From: Monarcha castaneiventris obscurior
Taxonomy: Eukaryota > Chordata > Aves > Passeriformes > Monarchidae
NCBI GenBank assembly: GCA_026261815.1
Contig: JAMPIT010000481.1
Coordinates: 2,975,501 to 3,039,500 of the forward strand
Direction: 5' to 3'
Length of the DNA stretch: 64,000 nucleotides
The notes under the pieces are model-generated. The model ran no database searches. It saw nothing but the letters and a program-made list of their open reading frames with translations, and was not told the DNA's origin. Below, piece by piece: positions 44,401 through 56,068 of the stretch; positions within the stretch are counted from its first letter, which is position 1, and each line of letters opens with the position of its first letter. The translations under genes and the position numbers were made by a program.

Positions 44401-46070
44401 ATGTCTCCCTCAGCTGTGGGAGAGCATCTGAGCAAACACATTGCTGCAGAGCCCTGGATGGAGGGTGAAGGAGCACACTCCTGAACCACTGGTGGCAGCT
44501 GCCAGTGGTTTGTTGGGAATATTCTATTGTTTTGAATGTATAGAGAGATAGGAAGCTGCTCCAGGACCGCAGCGGAGCCACCACCAGCAGCTGGAGACTC
44601 CTGGCTGGGAGCGGTTCTTGTGCGGGTTTGGGAACACTCGGAGCCCTTTGGACTCGAACAGCCCACAAAATCCTGACCCTAACTGCACGAGCAGCAGTGT
44701 GTATTTATAAACTCCTTACAAAAAACAGCAGGATGAGCAGGGCTGGGACTATCCAGCTGCAGCTCTGGTTATGCCAGACAGCTGCTCTGTCAAAGTGCTG
44801 GGAGAAGCTGCGTTTCCTTGCAGGGGATGCCCTTTGATACTCGGCAGGAGCCTGCTTTGGCAGCTCTCTGCTGCCTAAGGGAGAGATCTGTGAGAGGGGA
44901 TGTTTTAGGAAACCAGCAGTGTGCACTGAATACCTGCCTGTGCTTCTGACTGCAAGGGATTTGCAGAGGGGAAATAAGAAGAAGAAACCCAGAGTAAGTG
45001 CTATTAATCACTACACAATCATGACTACATTTTCTTTTTCCTCACAGTTGTTAAAAATCAAGCGAATCAATCACACATGACTTTCGAGCTTCTTGGCACA
45101 CGTTTCATATTCTGCAGGTTTCCAGGGGGGAAAGGAAACCTTTCCTTCTCCATGTGAAGGAGACCCAGCAGCAGCTCTCCCTCGACCTCATCGCCTGTGC
45201 AGCAGGAATGAAGCTGCAGAGCTCGTGAGCAAGAGTAAAGATTTCAATAATGAAAACTCTGCCTCAAAACAGTAACAGAACCAGCACAATCTGACAGAAG
45301 AAATTAAAATTGCAGGTTGGTTGTCTCTCTTGGTTTTGTTATTAGCATGGAAACATCTATTCAGGTAACTGAAAGCGTTGTATCACTTTAAGAAATGTTA
45401 ATTACATCAGTGGTTTTACTGTAAAAAGTTTCTTTTTCCTTTCCAGTTTTCTAAAGCCTTAGAAGTATTTCAAAGGGAATCCTTCCCAAATATGCAAACA
45501 GCGAGTCAATACTCTGAGGTTTTTTGCCAAGCTTCGTTTTCCCTACATCTCTCACTCAAAAAAACACAATTAAAAATACACTCAAATAAATAAAAAGGGA
45601 TTAGAGTTGAGCAGGTCCAGTATTGCCAAATAATTACAGATAATCAAAATCATCACTGAATGAGTCCCAGCTTTCCCCACCCAGAGGGGCCTCCCGATGT
45701 TCCTGTGCTCCCCTGTAACAAGAAGCAGTTTCAGTGTGTGCTCCTGCTGTGGCACACAGGGAGAAGTGCAGGAGCTGGGAAAGGGGGAGCAGATCTCTGC
45801 GAGCTCTGGCAGAGCTGCTCCTTTCAGACACACTTTGGTGGCTTTTACCCTTTGAATTGTGCCAAGGGTACCTTGGGTTGTTCTTCTCTCAATGAAATCC
45901 TCAGCATTTTCATTGTTTTAATTAACCAACTTTCCCTAAGAGGAAAAAACCCACTAAGGATCAATAACAAAGGTCATAATCAGTATCTCACTAATTGCAT
46001 TCATTTATTTAGAAATGCTACGCCAAACCTTTCCAGAATATTAGTTTTCCTTGTGCTTATGTTTTAGTAT
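38486..46070. other. Intergenic DNA, no gene recognised
   Basis: Mixed AT-rich and moderately GC-rich DNA. The longest ORF is on the minus strand at 44126-44668 (180 codons), with no recognisable domain. The ORFs at 40670-41149 (minus) and 41621-42052 (plus) are equally anonymous. An imperfect inverted repeat at 44484-44510 is listed separately. I see no RNA gene or mobile element. Confidence 0.5.
44484..44510. repeat. Nested inverted repeat
   Basis: AACCACTGG (44484-44492) and its exact reverse complement CCAGTGGTT (44502-44510) flank TGGCAGCTG. The inner bases TGGCAG/CTGCCA are also self-complementary, allowing an alternative pairing. It includes the word CTGGTGGCA, which resembles part of a CTCF site, but the match is not strong enough to call. 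Confidence 0.6.
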
Positions 46071-48240
46071 CTAGAAAAATGCTAAAAAAATTTATTTTCA
46101 CCAGATTTAGGAATTTTACAGAGAGACAAAACAATATTTGGTATTACTTTCTCCCATCATTTAAGATAACCAAATTTCTAAGCATGGTTGCTGCCACCAA
46201 ATTCGCTACTTTTCCTTAAAATTTAGGTATTACAATTGCATATTTAAAACTATGGGTACAGTTCACATTTAGGACAAAGGTACTGAGCCAGTATAAAGGT
46301 ACAGAATAATCTTCAAACACATGTAAAGCAGTTTCATATATCTCCATGCCTTTTAGCATGGAGTTTGTAGAAATGCTAATAAAATTAAATATATTAATCT
46401 GACAATTATAGAATACTGTTTATACGAAAAAGTGGACCAACCCCAAATTAAAAAAGAATATATCAAAATTCTGAAAACCATTAACTCTATCCATTTTATT
46501 CATCTATGTACAAATGAGGAAGAAAAATATAATCGAATATTTTAAATTAACAAATTTTATTTATGCCACCTCAAACTGAATGCATTTAGGGTAAGGGAAG
46601 GGGAGGTAGGTTCCAAGGAAAAATGCAAGTATCAAAAAGGTTGATTCAACCCCCCTCCTTTATGCCCTCACTGTGATAACATGCAAAAGGAAAAGTTTAC
46701 TAGGAAAAATGGTAACTATCTTCTTTTTATATTTTTGGCTTTGCAATTACTGTCTGGTTTTTTCTAACAAAATATAATGCTTCTGTTTAGTTTCTAGAGA
46801 ACAGTATTGAATTCCCTATCATGCATCCAAAAATTCTAGTTCTGTAAAAATCATTCTGAACAAACAAGGACTGCAAGATCTCAGCTGTGACTTTCCAGAG
46901 ATGTTCTCTTTACGTTGTCAAAAAATTACTTATTTTTCACTTGTTCTCAAAACTCTCCAATATATTCTCTTTAAAATAAATAGATAATCTATTTTAATAA
47001 TATCAGTTATTTGAAAGTTATCCCTTTCAAATAAAATGCTAAGTTATCAATGCACTCTAGATTCTGATGCATATATATAAATATAAAAAATTATTTTAGA
47101 GGGTAGTAAAATACCCATGAGCATTTAAGTACTCACTGAACAAACAATATCCTCATCAAACCATTGGCAGCAGGGGGGTTAAATTTTATTACTTACAAGC
47201 CACAATAAAGGGATTGATTTCTTTAAAGCTCAGGCAAATGAAAAAACACAAATGTGGAATTTCTGTTATCTAAAACAACCTAATCCCAGGAGTTAATCTG
47301 GGCTGGCTGTTATCAATTACCAGCATGCCACCTGTATTCTCCAAGTTGGGAAAACATAACAAAATGTTAAAACAGTTACAAACAGGAGCAAAATAACTCA
47401 ATAGGCAATGCTAACAATTGAACAAGTAACAAGTTAGCAGAGCCATATGTAGAAATACAGGAATTTCATATGCTATAGGCTGGCACATTTATACTACAGT
47501 AGTGAGAAAAAAAAATCAGTTTTTTTTACTTTCATTCCTGTGCCACCAGTGCGATATGGAATTAGACATATATAATTCAAAAATCCATTGACACAAAACC
47601 AATAAATGACACATCAGCACATCACTATTTCTGGGAATCCAAATCTTTTCTACCTATGCAAAGCAGTAAAATAATACACTTGTAAAATAACTCTGTCTTG
47701 TGTTCACTCATCTTAAATTCCTTCACACGATTTACCATCTCAGTTTAATTTCTTTCCAGAAATCCCAAGGGATTAATTTCAACTGCATTTGAGCTTTTTT
47801 TCCCCCTAGTTCTGACTTCCTAAGTTATGGAAGACAAGAACTGTTAAGTATGCAAAAAGGTAACAATTTTAAAATTACAATCCCTGGAAAAAAAGCAACA
47901 AACAAACATTCTTTAAGAGTTCAATTCCCTGAAGAATAGAAATGGGCAAGATGTATTTCAGACATGTGACTGTTAGTCAACTATTGTTGAAGTGATCCAA
48001 TTATTAAATAGTCAAGAATTATTTATTTTACTTATATAAACTATCCCTCTTTTCTGGGTCTGGAATAAATTAACACATCCACGTTTCTTTGTTTACTATG
48101 CCAAGAAGAATGACTAATATTTTTCGATAATAATATTTTGATAAGAAAATGAATGTTCAGTTTAGATTCATAACAGGAGTTTCTGCATCATTTTTGTGTG
48201 CTGAATCAAATTTGAAATGATCAAATTAGAAGGATTGGAA
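46071..48240. other. AT-rich, ORF-poor block
   Basis: About 2.2 kb of very AT-rich DNA with no ORF of 60 codons or more on either strand, unlike the rest of the flank. It contains several AATAAA-like words and a small perfect hairpin at 46342-46363. It could be a non-coding exon or 3' UTR of an unannotated transcript, or simply AT-rich spacer. No splice or coding evidence decides between these. Confidence 0.45.
46342..46363. repeat. 8-bp perfect hairpin
   Basis: CTCCATGC (46342-46349) and GCATGGAG (46356-46363) are separated by a six-base loop. It lies in the AT-rich block just upstream of an AATAAA word at about 46379. Confidence 0.65.
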
Positions 48241-49250
48241 CAACCTAATTTAAAAACAAAACAGCTTTGTTCAAATACAAAAAGGGTTTTTCTAGGTACT
48301 CTATCAGAGGAAAGCATACTTCTGCTTTCAAAAATATCCTGGTTAAAAGATTTAGACAGGCTTCATATGAAATATATTTAAACATCAAAACTAATTTAAA
48401 ATGATCTAGAGAAACAAGCTGTGGAATGTCCAATCCTTAAAAAAAAAAAAAAGTAATTAAATGCTCAGGGCTTAGCCTGCTAAATACAATTAAGGACATT
48501 CTCCTCCTTTCTGGTTTTGCCAGATCAACGCCCTCCCCTTCACCTCCAGCACTGGCACCACCTTGGAGGGCTGCACCAGACCCGGGAAAACAGGGAGACA
48601 TCAACCTGTATTTGCGAACCACTTCCAGCAATGCCTTGATACAGAAACTCCTGTAATCACATTTATCACGTTTGGTTTCCCAGTTTTTTCAATCCCACAG
48701 ACAAAGCCTGGTCCAGCCTGGCCGGGGCATCTCCTCCATCCACAGCCAGAGCAGAGAACTGCCCCGTGAGGAGGTGTTAAAAATGCACCCCTGAGACACC
48801 CACCCCTTCCACCTGGGCGACAAAAAGCCACGTGCAGATTTGCAGCTGCTTGGTTGGGGCAAAGAAAAAAATATCTGATTAAAAATGTAATTGCCTCTGA
48901 ACTGCAGGGCCTCCAGTTTGTCCCTGTCCTGTGGCGGGGCAGCTTCAGAAACCAGGTCTGCATTTTCTGTCACAACAATCGTTTCCGCCTCAGTTACCTG
49001 GTGCAGTCAAAATTTACACAACATTTACAACCAGAGCTATAAAAGATCTCGAAGCAGATTTCTACCAAGCCCCCCTGAGCATCTCCCCTGCCCCAGGAGC
49101 TCCTGCTCCTCCCTGACCCCTTCCCACCCTCAAGCCCTCAACACCCCTAGAGGGGACCGGCCAAGGCTTTGCTCCACAGAACGAGCTCCTCAAGGTCTCT
49201 CCATCCTTTCTTGTCCCCTCTCTGGGCCACCCCGCCGTGCCTGGAGAGCA
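48241..49250. other. Spacer before second CpG island
   Basis: Composition rises from AT-rich to GC-richer toward 49.2 kb. ORFs on both strands are short and overlapping. I recognise no coding exon. Confidence 0.5.
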
Positions 49251-49429
49251 GCCTACACCTTCCTCATGTGTGGGGAGCTCAGGGCAGGGGGTTCGGATCC
49301 TCCCGGCCCGCGGCTGTGGCGCTGCCGGGGCCCAGGGCCGGGGCAGGGCCACGGCACCGAGCTCTGAGCCCCCAGAAGCGACAGCGCGGTGTTAAACACC
49401 AAAGCAAGAGCACTACCAGTAAACAGAGG

Positions 49430-49510
49430 AAAAGAAAAAAAAAGAAAAAAATAGGAAGAAAAAAGGGGGAAAAAACCACACCAAAAAGGTGAAAAGGAAG
49501 GAAAAAAAGT
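49430..49510. repeat. A-rich purine tract
   Basis: A run of AAAAG, AGAAA and GGGGGAAAAAA words, almost purely purine on the plus strand, within the second CpG island. Confidence 0.8.
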
Positions 49511-49613
49511 GAGAAACAACCCCAAGGACCTTTAAACTGCTCTGTCCCAGGACCGCGCGCGAGTGTCAGAAAAAGAGGGATTTGTTCCCCTTTTCTTTGG
49601 CGCGAAGTTTCAG

Positions 49614-49644
49614 CAAACAAAACAAAACAAAACAAAACAAAAAA
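49614..49644. repeat. (ACAAA)n microsatellite
   Basis: About six tandem copies of a CAAAA/ACAAA pentamer within the second CpG island, ending in a short A run. Confidence 0.85.
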
Positions 49645-50149
49645 TCCATAAAAATCGTCTAAAAAGCCCCCAAAGCCCGTCCTCTGCAGAGTGCAGGGTC
49701 TGCTTTAATGGTTTCAATCTGCTGAGGGGGTTTGCTTTGGGGTTCCTGGCCGGAGCGCAGCGGGGCGCAGGGCAGGGGCGGATCGGGAGGGAGCAGTTCC
49801 CAGGAGGGTTTCAGGAGTTACTGCACGTTTATTTCACCAGATGCTATTTTTAATCCCGCTGTTACTATTTTTACCCGTGTCAGTGTTTTCCATTTGCTGA
49901 ACTCTGTCCCCAGGCCGGCCCCGCTCCCCCCAGCCCGCCCCCGGGTCCCCCCGCTCCCCCTCCAGCGCTTCCATCTCATTTCAGTCTGCACTTTTGGATC
50001 TCTTCAAACAGCACCAGAGCAGCCCATTCCCCCTCCCCGCCCGGCGATACAGATCTATATATCTCTGTCTATAGAAGCAGTGCAAAGTCCACGGGCAAAG
50101 CTCCTGCTCTAACTTCATTCCTCTCCAAACACATTCCTGCCAACGGGGA

Positions 50150-50222
50150 GGGGAAGAAAAGGGAGAAGAAAAAAAGAAAAAAAAAAAAAAAAAGAGAAGA
50201 AAAAAAAAAGAAAAGAAAAAAA
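50150..50222. repeat. (GAA)n / poly(A)-like purine tract
   Basis: About 70 bases of pure A and G with long A runs interrupted by single Gs. On the minus strand it is a pyrimidine tract. It sits between the GC-rich core of the island and the MEF2/TATA-like segment. Confidence 0.85.
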
Positions 50223-50662
50223 GCAAACAAACGCCACTGTTGCTAAGTTTTGCACTTTATACCCTTTTATATTTACAATCTTCTCTCGGCTAAAAATAGC
50301 AACACATGATCCATTTATAACTGGCCGGACATGCCCCGCAGCCGCCGGCGGGGCCCTGGCTGATGAAAGAAGCTCTCTGCGTTCCTTCTACCTGAGCTCA
50401 TCTCCCGCTTAAAGGGCTCAGACAGCTCCGCTTCCACAAAGCGCACATTGAAACGACTGCTGCTTCCCGGGGAGAGCGGCACAAGTGACGGGAAAAAAAA
50501 ACAAGAACGAGAAAAAAACGCTGCAGTGAGCCATGCTGGCTGCCCCGTGCCCTCCTGCCCCCCGTGCCCTGCTGCCCGGTGTCCGGGGAGGAGGCAGCGG
50601 GCAAAGCAGAGGTGGTCGGGGCTGGCAGGCAGCCCCAGCACCCGGCAGACAGCAAAGGGGGG

Positions 50663-50981
50663 GCTCCAGAGGCAGCTCCAGCTTGGCTCCATGTGTGATC
50701 AACACATTAACTCACGCCAGAGGAGTGTTGGGGGCGACTGCAGACCCTGACCCAGGGGCAAGTTCAAAGGATCTTCTATAAATCACCTTGGAGCTGGAAA
50801 TTGCTCTAGACATGGCTTTGGAGGTGGCTCTAGAAATTATGTTGGAAACAGCTCCTGGATTGACTCCAGACAAGACTAGATGTTGTTCTTGAGTCTGGGT
50901 GTGGAGAGGGGCTGGGGGGCAATGCTGGAGTCAGCTCTAGAAGTTGGTCGGGAAGTGGCACCACAACTGGCAAAGGCATAA
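50663..50981. repeat. Degenerate 12-bp minisatellite (GCTCYAGANNTG)
   Basis: The clearest block is 50791-50886, which divides into eight consecutive 12-base units, among them GCTCTAGACATG (50803), GCTTTGGAGGTG (50815), GCTCTAGAAATT (50827), ATGTTGGAAACA (50839) and GCTCCTGGATTG (50851). Related units occur before it at 50663-50697 (GCTCCAGAGGCA and two more) and after it at 50924-50981 (GCTCTAGAAG and following). Between the blocks the periodicity is lost. In one frame the central block reads as a four-residue hydrophobic/acidic period, but stops close it on both sides, so it is not treated as coding. Confidence 0.7.
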
Positions 50982-53900
50982 ACACTCGGTGTTATCTGCA
51001 GAAATTATTCATCCAAGAGATTTTAACAATGCGGGATTTATTCCTTCACTAATACCTTCTGAATTTGTTGTCAGAAATTCCCGTTAGCATGTGTGGGACT
51101 CATGGGCTGCAGGTGCAGCAGAAGGAGCTGCGTGACTGAACAGAGTCCCAAGAGCACAGCCCAGCGCTCAGTTCAGTGGGTGCCACTCCTTCCCACCTAG
51201 AAGAGCCAGGTGCCACACTAATGGCACCTCCCATCTCATTTGGATATGCTCGTGTGTTTTAAAATTTCCTCTCCTGGGAGCGGAGGTTTCCTCATTTTCT
51301 TCTCATTGCCAAAACAAGGAATCCCAGTTCAAGAGGAGGATGGTAGCTCACACATCACTGAACAGTGGCAACAATCACCACCCCTCACTCAACAATATTT
51401 TAGTGAAATTTATCGCAAATGTGCAAATCCCAGCCACTTAAAATAAGGGGTCAAACCCTCCCAAAGTTTTGAGACTTTAAAGGAAAAATACACCTTCCAG
51501 TTATGAGCCTTTTGAGAACACTTGAAATGTTTCTCAGAACTGTTAAGAGCTAGAAAACGTGGCTTGTTTGGACTGACAGCAGAAGTTCAGTGCCAGTGCT
51601 CCACGGATTGTAGCTTAGGGAAGAAAAGCAATAACCATGGTGAGACCCAGAGAAAAAATGATTGTAACAGTTGGCAACATCATTACCTACATTTATTCCT
51701 CCTTATAGCCCCATTTCAGTTGCTTTTCTGATACTCTTCTTGACTGGCTTTTCAGTGGGAAGTCACATCACCTCCTATCCTGCCTGCACAGGAGTTTTTC
51801 AGGCTGTATTTTCCCTCCATAGCTCAACCACGTATGCACTCACATGCTTTGTTTATACAGGAACAAAAAGTGTCCATGTGTACTGCTGCCTGTCCAAAAT
51901 TTTACATATCACCAAACCAGACATGCAGCAGGCTGGTCAGACTTCTTGGAGCTGTGCTCCTTGTATACCTTATAATTTTTTTTTATTATAATATACAGAT
52001 TTTCACCAATTTCCATTAGCTTTTAGATGCCTGCTACAGGCAGGGATTCAGACTAACCACCTCCCATGATGTGACATGAGCAATCAAGTACCATTTGCAG
52101 GTTGCTTTCAGAAAGGCTAGAAGCAAAAATCACTGAAAACCATGATCCTGAAAGTCATTAATAGGAGAATGCAGCAGTGGTTCTGCAAATGCTTTTCTGG
52201 GAGCAGACGCTTTAAGCAGGGAAATGGAAACTTTGCTGCCACATTGCTATCGGTGTTGTAACTGTGTTTGCAAGGAATCCTGATTATCCTCCCTTTTAGC
52301 CATCACCAGGTTGTTGCAGAATGACAGTCAAACATGCATTCAGAGGCACAGGAAGATGGAAGCATCCCTGGACAAATCTGTCTTGCTCTGTCTGCTCTGC
52401 AAAATATTTTTCTGAGCAAGATGAAAGTTCAGCCCAGGGGCTGGGGCTACTTTCCAGCCAGGCAGAGAGTGGAAATCTCCCCAAAATACCTGAATTAGCC
52501 ATGGAAACGCTGGGTTTCAATAGCAGAAGCAAGACAGAGACAGAGACAAAAAGTACCACCTCATCCAAGCTATGAATAAATGCCTGTGCAGCCATGTTAT
52601 AGAAATTGATATTATTATTATTATTAGGGCAAAGTATAGCTCAACAAACTTCCCCCCCCACCAAAAAAAAAAAAAACCCATTGCAGATGTCAAAACTGTA
52701 GCCAGAGGACAGTGGCAGCTGTAGCCCAAGCAGGGCAGGCACAGCCCCAGCTCCCGTGGGCAGGCTGACCCAGTCTCACCCCCACAACACTGCTTGGGAG
52801 AGGCTTCTCCCGTGCACACGGAGTGCTCAGCCCTTCACCCTGCTCCTTCACTTGCCTGGCTCCTTCCCATTGTCACCCTCTTCCTTTTCTAATCTGAAAC
52901 CCACCCTCAGTCCTTGCAGCTTTGGCCCCCTCTTCTGTCAGCAAAACCAAACTCCCTGGTCATGTTCCCCTTGGAGCTTTGCCAAAGAAAGCCACTTCCT
53001 TATTTTCCTCACGTTCTGGTTTCGCATTTTGGGTGGGGCTTTGTTCCCTTTCTTTCTTTTCCCCTCTCCTTTTTGGAGGGTGATGGTAGAGGCGTGAAGA
53101 GAACAAAGGGACAACGCAAGTTGTCTCTGCAACACCGTAATACGGGGTGTGATGCATCTAAAATACAGTTTGTCACACACTGCCCCTGTGTTTTGGTCCA
53201 AAATCCCTAAGGAGCCTGCTGGATGCCTCACCTGGAGAAGGGTGTACCTTTAGTACATCTTCCTCCAGCCTGCAGCAGGAGGTAATAGGGAGCTGTAATA
53301 GGGACTGAATCCAGTGACCAACTCTTCACAGCACTGCCCTGGAGTGATAAAACTCCCAGCAAAGAAAAGCCATCCTTTTTCCTTTGTGCAAATCAAAACC
53401 AGCCCGAGGTCACCTAAGGAAGGAGCTGTGCAAAACTCCCCATGTGCAGCAGAGAAAAGCACTTGGGCCAGAGGCTTTAGGACTTCCTTGTTTAAGAGGC
53501 CAAAAAAAGCCCTGGGCTACTGAATTTCTGGCCACTGACCTTTGTATTTGTTTATTTTAAAGATGTGTCACTATTTTTCTCATAAGTCAAACAATTGAAT
53601 GATTTCTAAGTTCTCTTCCCTCTGACCTCTTACTTTCTTCCTGTTTTATTCTAGAAATACTCATTCGAGACTAAAATATAAGGAGCGGGTATGGCCCAAA
53701 TGTTGCAATTCCTCATTCCACAGATTGCTATCACTATTGCAATTGCTATTCCCTCTGGATCCAGAGAAACCCACACAAAAGGACACTACAGAACACACAT
53801 TTGAATAGTATATGCTAGGAATACAAAATAAAGACTTTGAAGTATCTTTACAAAAATACTCCTTAATAATTAGGAGGAAAGGGCATTACTTTTACACAGG

Positions 53901-55990
53901 GAGAGTTGCAAGTGATGCCTTCTGCTCTGAGCAATGCCTCAAATGTTCATTTTGTGGATACAGGTAATTATTAGGTGCTGTGATTGCATTCCCCCCATGG
54001 AATCATTCCCTTAGGCTGAATTTGCTTCTCCAGACACAGCGGCATCACTCGGCAATTCTGCTTTTGAACAAAGCTGACTTGACCTACTTTGATCAGACGT
54101 GCTGGGAGACAAGAGGTGGAGAGCACAAGAGAAGGGAATTCTGGAGAATGGAGGAAGTCACACAGACAGCTTTGTCAGACAGCTGAGAGAGATGCTGCAA
54201 TTCTGGGAGCTGCTGGGCCTTCATTGCTCACAAGTTGAGCAGTGAGTGCAACCAGGGCTCCCTCCAGCAGCTGCCTCAAGGAGAGCTGGAATTCTGCTGG
54301 CAAAGCCACAGACCAGTGAGTCCAGGGCCTACAGGCTCCTTGCACAACCATAATAGTGATGTTTAGGGTGTGTAACACCTCCAGCAGACCACAGTTGTTT
54401 TACACAGCCATAGTTTTGTCCATACAATTTATACCATATACCAATAGTGTGCTGGTTAAATCCACAGCCTGTCAGACACAGTTCCCTTAGTACCAAAGGA
54501 GAGTGGATACTTGCCTAAATCCTAAATTCTCTGTTCAGGTAATGGGTCACACCAGAGAAGATTCTGCTCCTCTGTCTCTGCAGCCTAAACTAAGAAAAGG
54601 CCACGGGGAGCTGCAGAGGAGTTGATAAAGCTGTACACTGGGCTCTGCTGGCACCGAGCATCCCAAATTACAGATCAGCATCCTGCAGGACCTGGCCCAT
54701 GGCTGACCTGTCTGAAGAAAGCTCCTCTGCTCACATCTCCTTTCACCATCAATTCCAACCAAACTGGTCCCGAGAGCACCTTTCTTACCACAGAGCAATT
54801 AAAAGGGAAACTCCCAAACCAGCACCTTTCCCTTCACACCGGCATTAATTTAAAGAGTCTCACAGATTTGTGTGAGCACTCAAAATTCTACCAAAATAAT
54901 TTACATACTTTTACTGGGCTAAATGTGCTAAAGAATCAAGTCTCAGTACATGAACCCCAGTGTCCCATGGGACAGACACCATTGGGCCTGGGAAGTGTCG
55001 CAGCACTTGAGGGCGCTGCTGCAATAAATTTAACTCACCCTAAAAACCTTGACTTGGCTTTATTATGAGCTCAAGTTTTCTGTTAAAATATCAGTGCCCC
55101 GTGTTGATGCTGACTTACATTATTGCTGTTACACAGTGGCCCTATTTTGGTAAACAATGAGCAGAAGTTAGTCCTAACATTAAACTTTCAAGGTTAGCAC
55201 CTAGTTATGCCTCCAAATATTTGCACCAAGTGATAAAGTAGAAGGACAACATGAAAACAGTTTAATTTGGAAATTTTTTTTTCATTGTAATTTCCTTGTT
55301 TTAGGTTAAATGAGAAAGTGTGAGAAAGCATATGTGTTCATAGAACTAAACAAAAAGAAAATTGGGGATGAAGATGTAAGCACCTATTTCTCTTGGAAGG
55401 GATACATGAGCTGCTGTAGTCCTTTATAGGCATATTGATTACCCTGTTTTGCACTATTTTCCCTGGTCTTTAATAGCATCCTCCCTGCAAGGGTTTCTTG
55501 GACCTCACAAATAAACCCACATCTCTCCTGCACCTTCTACCTGCTGCATCCTTCCCAAATTCCTTCTTTCAGGAACCAGGTCCTGCAGGATGCTGATGTG
55601 CAGTTTGGGATGCTCAGTGCCAGCTCCAAGGTACCCCTCCTGCTGGGGATGGTTTTCTCGAGGTTCTACCCCCAGCATACATCTACCTCCAGTGTCAGGC
55701 CATGGACTACTTTGTTCTCCATGGGTTATGGTAACGTTTCAGCTCTTTCTGAACTAGTGGAATCAGCTCCTCCAATTTTTTCCTGCTCCAGGGTCAAGCA
55801 AGCTGGAGGGAAAACCTTTTTGAGTAAGTTGCAACTTGCCAGTCCGAGAAAACTGTTCAAAAATTCTGCCAATGCAATGCATTTGATAACATCCCTTTTT
55901 TTATTATAGGACTTCCGTATTTTGCTCTTTCTCAATTTTGAGTGGTATTGTTTGTCATTGAGTGGCTCAATGTTTGTCATTGCATTTCTG
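50982..55990. other. Intergenic DNA, no gene recognised
   Basis: Mixed-composition spacer with short, anonymous ORFs only (the longest are about 100-150 codons, for example 54622-55068 plus). An ATT microsatellite and a C-run/A-run pair near 52.6 kb are listed separately or are trivial. No exon, RNA gene or mobile element is recognised. Confidence 0.5.
52609..52626. repeat. (ATT)n microsatellite
   Basis: Six ATT triplets. A C8 run (52652-52659) and an A14 run (52663-52676) follow within 50 bases. Confidence 0.85.
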
Positions 55991-56017
55991 ATGTGGAAAA
56001 CCCGTGGTACGGGGTCT

Positions 56018-56068
56018 GGGTTAAGGGCTAGGGCTAGGGTTAAGGTTACACTTAGGGTTAGGGTTTAG
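56018..56068. repeat. Interstitial telomeric-type (TTAGGG)n tract
   Basis: The segment is built from TTAGGG variants: GGGTTAAGGG, CTAGGG twice, GGGTTAAGGTTA, then CTTAGGGTTAGGGTTTAG. About eight units are readable, two or three of them exact. This is the vertebrate telomere hexamer at an internal site, in the G-rich orientation on the plus strand. Confidence 0.85.

Larger units (their letters stand above)
49290..50660. promoter_or_regulatory. Second CpG island, candidate promoter or enhancer
   Basis: Frequent CG dinucleotides in several clusters (GACCGCGCGCGAG near 49551, the 49750-49800 segment, 49910-50045 and 50330-50360) define an island about 27 kb upstream of GNAS exon 1. Two perfect MEF2 consensus sites occur, CTATTTTTAA (49844-49853) and CTAAAAATAG (50290-50299), with a near match at 49865-49874. 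Other words are an HNF4-type CAAAGTCCA (50083-50091), TATA-like ATs at 50255-50275 and a p53 half-site near 50328. Purine tracts interrupt it. No ORF or splice-bounded exon is convincing in either direction, so it may be an alternative GNAS promoter, a promoter for an unseen transcript, or an enhancer. Confidence 0.6.

Noticed and set aside
44126..44668. 180-codon minus-strand ORF
   Set aside because: No recognisable motif, and overlapping ORFs in other frames of the same segment. Insufficient evidence for a gene.
47925..47940. GTTCAATTCCC, resembling a tRNA B box
   Set aside because: No A box at the right distance and no cloverleaf arms can be formed around it.
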